Origin: Bugulina stolonifera
Taxonomy: Eukaryota; Bryozoa; Gymnolaemata; Cheilostomatida; Bugulidae
Direction: 5' to 3'
NCBI GenBank assembly: GCA_935421135.1
Contig: OW285188.1
Coordinates: 4,950,733 to 5,014,732 of the forward strand
DNA length: 64,000 bases
Below, one piece after another: positions 59,926 to 64,000 of the stretch. Positions within the stretch are counted from its first letter, which is position 1. Each line of letters begins with the position of its first letter. The notes below the pieces were generated by a model that worked only from the letters and a program-made list of their open reading frames with translations, ran no database searches and was not told the DNA's origin. The position numbers were made by a program, and so were the translations under genes.

Positions 59926-60591
59926 TGTAATGGTTTCTGTGATTTGGTGCGGTCGTCCTTGGACGACTATCGACCCAGAAATGAAGTGCCTATGAGTGGT
60001 AATAGGACTTCGCATTACATGAAAGATCGAGCGGTCTCAGTAGCCCAAGAACTACCAAAGACGACCCATCTGGTCCCAAGTCTGACCTTCAGACTATACA
60101 ATGAAAGAGAGTGATCCGACCTAGTAGGCGGTTCGCTAAGCGAATGACCTGACAAAAGGAAGTGAAAGTTTCTGTATCAAGTATAGATGTGTCTTTATTG
60201 AAAGCCAAGTGTAGACTGAGACAATGAACAGTAAAACAGTGCCCTTTATATAGTATAAGGACTTCCGGCCGACGTGACGTCGGGAAAAGACGACGTGTGG
60301 TCGTCCGGAAGTTGCGCAACAAGATGGCCGCCGGAAGCCCGACGGCCGACCCAAAATAGGTCGGGTTCTACAAAAGTTGCTTATAATGGTCCAATTCATG
60401 TACAAAATGAATATCAATGGATTCTGAGAGGTCGGGCCTCTGTACATGGGTATAAAAGGCATTAAAAGACTTAGATATTATAATCATATAATCATATACA
60501 ACAATATAGGAGTAAAGTACAAGCAGATATATACATGTATACACACAATAATGAGTGTCAGATGTAAGATACGATTTGGCGTACCATCACA
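59926..60591 (-). mobile_element. Solo LTR, family 1, copy 4 (- sense), in intron 4 of gene B
   Basis: On + it runs from TGTAATGGTTTC to GTACCATCACA. Nearly the whole promoter/R region matches 3483-4278, with TATATAAAGGGC and CAATAAAGACAC on -. At 666 bp it is shorter than its relatives, the loss lying in its 5' (U3) part near 60480-60560. No clear target duplication remains. Gene A lacks it. Confidence 0.7.
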
Positions 60592-61999
60592 GTATTTACA
60601 ACGCAGAATTAAATCAAAGTAGCTAGTGTTACTCTATCCAGTTTAGTTCTGTTAGATATTATGCAGCAGATTACACTGTGATGAGTCTGAGTGTACAGAC
60701 ATGTTCTTTTATTACTGTTTCATAACAATATATTCATGGGTTTTCTGCACACCCCTGCCTGCTTGTATAATTGACTGCTAGTTGTAGCTATGCCTGTGAA
60801 ATATTCCATAGTTGTCAGAGTATTTTACTACTAGATACATGTTACAGACTCACCTGCTATAAGAACTCTGGTATTCAAGGCTGAGTACAAAGTCAACTGC
60901 AGTGAGTTAGAAGATGATGCTACCAGAAATGTCCTTCAATCTGTACTAGAACAAAGGAGTATTCAGCTACAAGGGATCTGTGATAAGAGTAGGTATTCCT
61001 AGCATGCGCACTGACACCGGCAACCACACTCAGTGGTACAATTCAACACTTGGTGCATAGGTTTGGTATGTCTTCATTTATACTTTTTGTTTGCTTTTTT
61101 AGACGTTGTGGTTTCGCATGTACAAATTTGCATCAAAAATTACATGTATGTAAATTTTCCAGGTTGTACAATGTCTTCCACCAAACAACCCTGGTATGAC
61201 TGCAAGGACAACCTTCTCACTGCCTATTGGCCAACAGAAGATGCAATGGCTGCTGACATGCTGGTTCCTCCAGAGAATCTGAATTCTTTATTAGAAGAAC
61301 GACTGGACCAATCGACTAACATGTGCAAAGAGATAGCAGTCATCTCCCAAAAGAATCCGTAAGTTGATTATCAGAATTTTCCCTATATTCAGTCAAAAAA
61401 TCTGTAGTTGACCATACAACTTGCCCACATATCAACTGTTGAATCCTGTATGTGGCTTCCAGGCACGCCTGCTTTAATCGTAGTATATACCCTTCTAATT
61501 AGAATATTTAGCGCTAATTTATATCAATTGATTATTTTTCTTATTCAGTGCCTCTAGTCGGTAGTTTACCTTTAATACTTCATTACTACATAGACTCTAC
61601 TGGTCTCAGCTAACATTATTGTGTGCCCTCCTACATGTACATGTACATGTACATATCATACATGTACACAAAACTGATGATGAAACTTTGAACTCCACTA
61701 GCTTACAAGACCTAATGTAATAGAAAGTACTCATCATAATGCTGGCAATTCAGATTACAAGATACCCCAATTTTGTATCCGTCCAACGAGTCATATACCA
61801 TTTTGAAGAGAGAGATTTTGACAGCTAATCTCAAAGCTTTGGTGACTTATTTTCTGTGCCCGTTCGTATCTACAGAATGATTGATGCAGAGGAAAATGCT
61901 GAAGGAGAGACCGTACAGCTAGCTATTATATCCAGCTGTTCTGATGAGAATCTGACTTATGATTCAGACAAAGATGCCTGTGTAGCAGAGGATGCTTAG

Positions 62000-63440
62000 A
62001 ATCTAGCACCTGCTTCCGATGTAGGAGAATGACTCAACATTGTGTTTATATATTATCCTATTATTGCACAATCCATTGTAGTATTAGACATCTTTGGTTC
62101 CAATGCTGATTTAGTCTTTTGGTACAAAACACCACACTTTGAGCAGCATTTCCAACAGCATTATTATTTTGTATAAAACAGGCATGCAAAGACAATAATC
62201 TCTGTATGTTCCTGCTTAAAATTCGATTGAAATCAAATTTAGTAAATTACATACCCTCAAACCATTACCATCCAAATCTCTTGGTTAGTCAACCACATAC
62301 CTTCCTTGTCAACATGACATCAAATTTGTTGTCCTCGGGTAATAGAACTGCCAAAGTGATGAAGTAAAGTATTTTTTCCTGCATACCTACATGTACATTT
62401 TACATGTAGCCTACATGTATATTTGTGACAAACCCTCCAGTAGATGAAGCGTCATTATAAAATAAACTAGGATAGCCTAGATGGCTTGTCTACAATCTGC
62501 TTAGGAACCAAAGATGTCTAGTTTATTCAACTACATTGTAAGTGTAGCAATCTAGTAGAATATTATGTGTTATAAAAATGTAGTTTAATTGCCTGTAAGT
62601 GCAGAGATAGCTCTATAGCTAGCGCTACGTTGTGAATATTAATAAGATTGTAATAATAAATATACACTATTAACACAGAAATGTATGTATTGTGTTCGTA
62701 TATGTGCTGCTTTAACTTGTATAGGGAAGATTAGCTTGTCAATGTGGTACGTGTGCAGCTAATGTACAGTATACTGGATCCCTTTTTATTTCTATGACTA
62801 CAAGTTTCTCAACAGGACACCATTACAATGTACATTGTATATTACCTAAATTTAATTTTAAACTGAGCTCTTTACGTGAATGAAATGCAAATGTCAAATT
62901 GAATAATTATATCAGAACTATTTCAAACCATCTGGACTAGTATCTGGCACTTTCTAAATCTACAAATTTTGCATCTACATGTACATGCAAAGTTGTGGAT
63001 TTTATTTTACCACATTTAAAAATCTACAAGCTTAGGTAGAGGGAAAATTAAAATCATCAATCATTATTATTATTGTGAGTGAAAGCAACAAGGTGGTATT
63101 TGACAATATTGATTTTGTTGGTGAAACTGAACAACATTCTTTAGTCAAGTCTTTGTAACATATACAGTATGTGCAACAATATATTTGTACATCAGCATTA
63201 AGTTGTATCATAATACTACTTTTCATGTGCTACGTTTCATACATTAATGCTACATTTAATATTAATACGTGTAATATGTAGCATAAGGCTACAAACCGAC
63301 CGCTACATTTCATAACCATGCTATATTTCGTAGCCGTACCTTTGGGATGCTATTCTCCATAGATGTAGCCCAATACTACATACTACTCCCCACATACAGC
63401 TGTCCATGTATGTAAATTGATCTATGGCCCCAGAACATTT
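62000..63440. other. 3' flank of gene B, no gene
   Basis: Matches the 3' flank of gene A until about 62830 and then diverges. 63225-63400 contains several GCTACATTT / GTAGC words. No supported frame. Confidence 0.45.
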
Positions 63441-63880
63441 TACTAGTAGGTGCATGTTACAGAGTCACCTGCTACAAGAAATCTGGTATTCAAGGCCGGG
63501 TACAAAGTCATCTGTAGTGAGCTGCAAGATGATGCTACCAGATAGCATGTTTTTCAATCTGTACTCAAACAGAGGAGCAGTCAGCTACAATGTACATTGT
63601 ACAAGGAATCTGTGAAGGGAGTACGACTTGTATCCCTAGCATGAACGTTGACCCTGGTAACCACACCCTGTGGTATTTATTTAAAGCTACATTGTACATG
63701 TACCCTATATACACTGTACATGTACATACATGTATGTATATAATGTATCAATTGGGTAATGTCGACTTTTATTGTAGACAATCTCATTTCTTATGTACAG
63801 TGTACATCAAAACTTCCATTTATGTATTGCGTAGACTGTACCATGTCTTCCATCAAACAACCTTGATACTGCAATGTGTT
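63441..63880 (+). pseudogene. Gene C remnant: exons 5 and 6 of a third paralogue
   Basis: 63452-63625 follows exon 5 of genes A and B (ESPATRNLVFKAGYK, then ICSELQDDATR) but has TAG after ATR and a 14-bp insertion (TGTACATTGTACAA). 63836-63872 follows exon 6 (DCTMSSIKQP) and then TGA replaces the tryptophan codon of WYDC; similarity ends a few bases later. The earlier and later exons are not seen before the window ends, so it is a dead fragment or the edge of a further unit. Confidence 0.7.
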
Positions 63881-64000
63881 GGGTACGGGTACCTGAGGTT
63901 CGAGTACAGGAATAGTTCAATAGTGGTCTACTGAACCTAGTTCCTATTACATAACGCCGAACAGTGACTGTCTAGTTGACTATGCGTGTACTTTAACCCA

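Larger units (their letters stand above)
56659..61999 (+). pseudogene. Gene B: paralogue of gene A with an in-frame stop
   Basis: Exons: 56659-56685, 57107-57165, 57798-58660, 58827-59018, 60848-60988, 61163-61358 and 61876-61999; 1602 bases, again a multiple of three. The signal peptide is MRYTVYNILMVLVAMETASA. The propeller exon carries GYADGGIGIGKLNSPQG; exon 4 is HYR-like (CPDNNITVTIG, CSYYVNV); the last three exons match gene A closely. Codon 223 is TAA (58378-58380) where gene A has TCA (16072-16074), cutting the protein within the propeller. Beyond it the frame stays open to the natural TAG and all splice sites are intact, so the change is young, a polymorphism, or read through. Exon 2 has a proper AG acceptor, unlike gene A. 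Intron 4 holds a solo LTR. Confidence 0.75.

Noticed and set aside
1..64000. CRISPR array, bacterial operon or replication origin
   Set aside because: No regular spacer-repeat array, ribosome-binding sites or gene strings; introns and mobile elements are those of an animal.

Overview
This window looks like nuclear DNA of an animal. It is AT-rich, its genes are split by spliceosomal introns, and it is crowded with eukaryotic mobile elements. No ribosomal, organellar or bacterial-type gene was seen. Frequent TACATGTA runs and the kind of secreted NHL-type genes suggest a sponge or another early-branching animal; that is inference and was not tested. Two retroelement integrases, a Harbinger transposase and a MADF-BESS gene are recognisable. 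The main host genes belong to one small family of predicted secreted proteins.

Layout: 1-22.2 kb is a first block ending in gene A (14281-21664), a seven-exon gene for a predicted secreted protein of 532 residues: signal peptide, NHL-type beta-propeller, HYR-like domain, cysteine-containing C-terminal exons. 42.2-62.8 kb is a paralogous block in the same orientation, with a partial unit (42.2-46.9 kb) and a fuller one (46.9-62.8 kb) ending in gene B (56659-61999). B has the same seven exons but an in-frame TAA. A third, badly decayed copy starts at 63.4 kb. The window therefore samples a tandemly amplified gene cluster.

Between the blocks, 23355-41798 is bounded by 26-bp terminal inverted repeats and a TAA target duplication and reads as one PIF/Harbinger transposon of 18.4 kb. 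It carries the two expected genes, converging: a MADF-BESS DNA-binding gene on + and a HARBI1-like transposase in seven exons on -. Both are split by later insertions and carry inactivating changes. An intact 5.6-kb LTR retrotransposon (23908-29540, LTRs identical by eye, 5-bp target duplication) sits in the first MADF intron. Its single 1476-residue ORF has integrase before reverse transcriptase, the Gmr1-type order. A 2.5-kb TIR element (33066-35546) sits in a transposase intron.

Other insertions: a Mutator-like element with about 440-bp TIRs and a 9-bp duplication (3390-7539), itself hit by a solo LTR; four solo LTRs of one family at 1.9, 3.5, 45.3 and 59.9 kb, three with 4-bp duplications; a second LTR family at 50.3-54.0 kb, one copy hit by a hAT element with an 8-bp duplication; two Ty3/gypsy 3' fragments (12.5 and 44.0 kb); two DNA elements with repeated 12-15-bp subterminal motifs (17.1-19.2 and 48.6-49.5 kb); and tRNA-derived SINEs. 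Because the blocks are paralogous, several insertions have an empty counterpart site in the other block, which gives relative ages.
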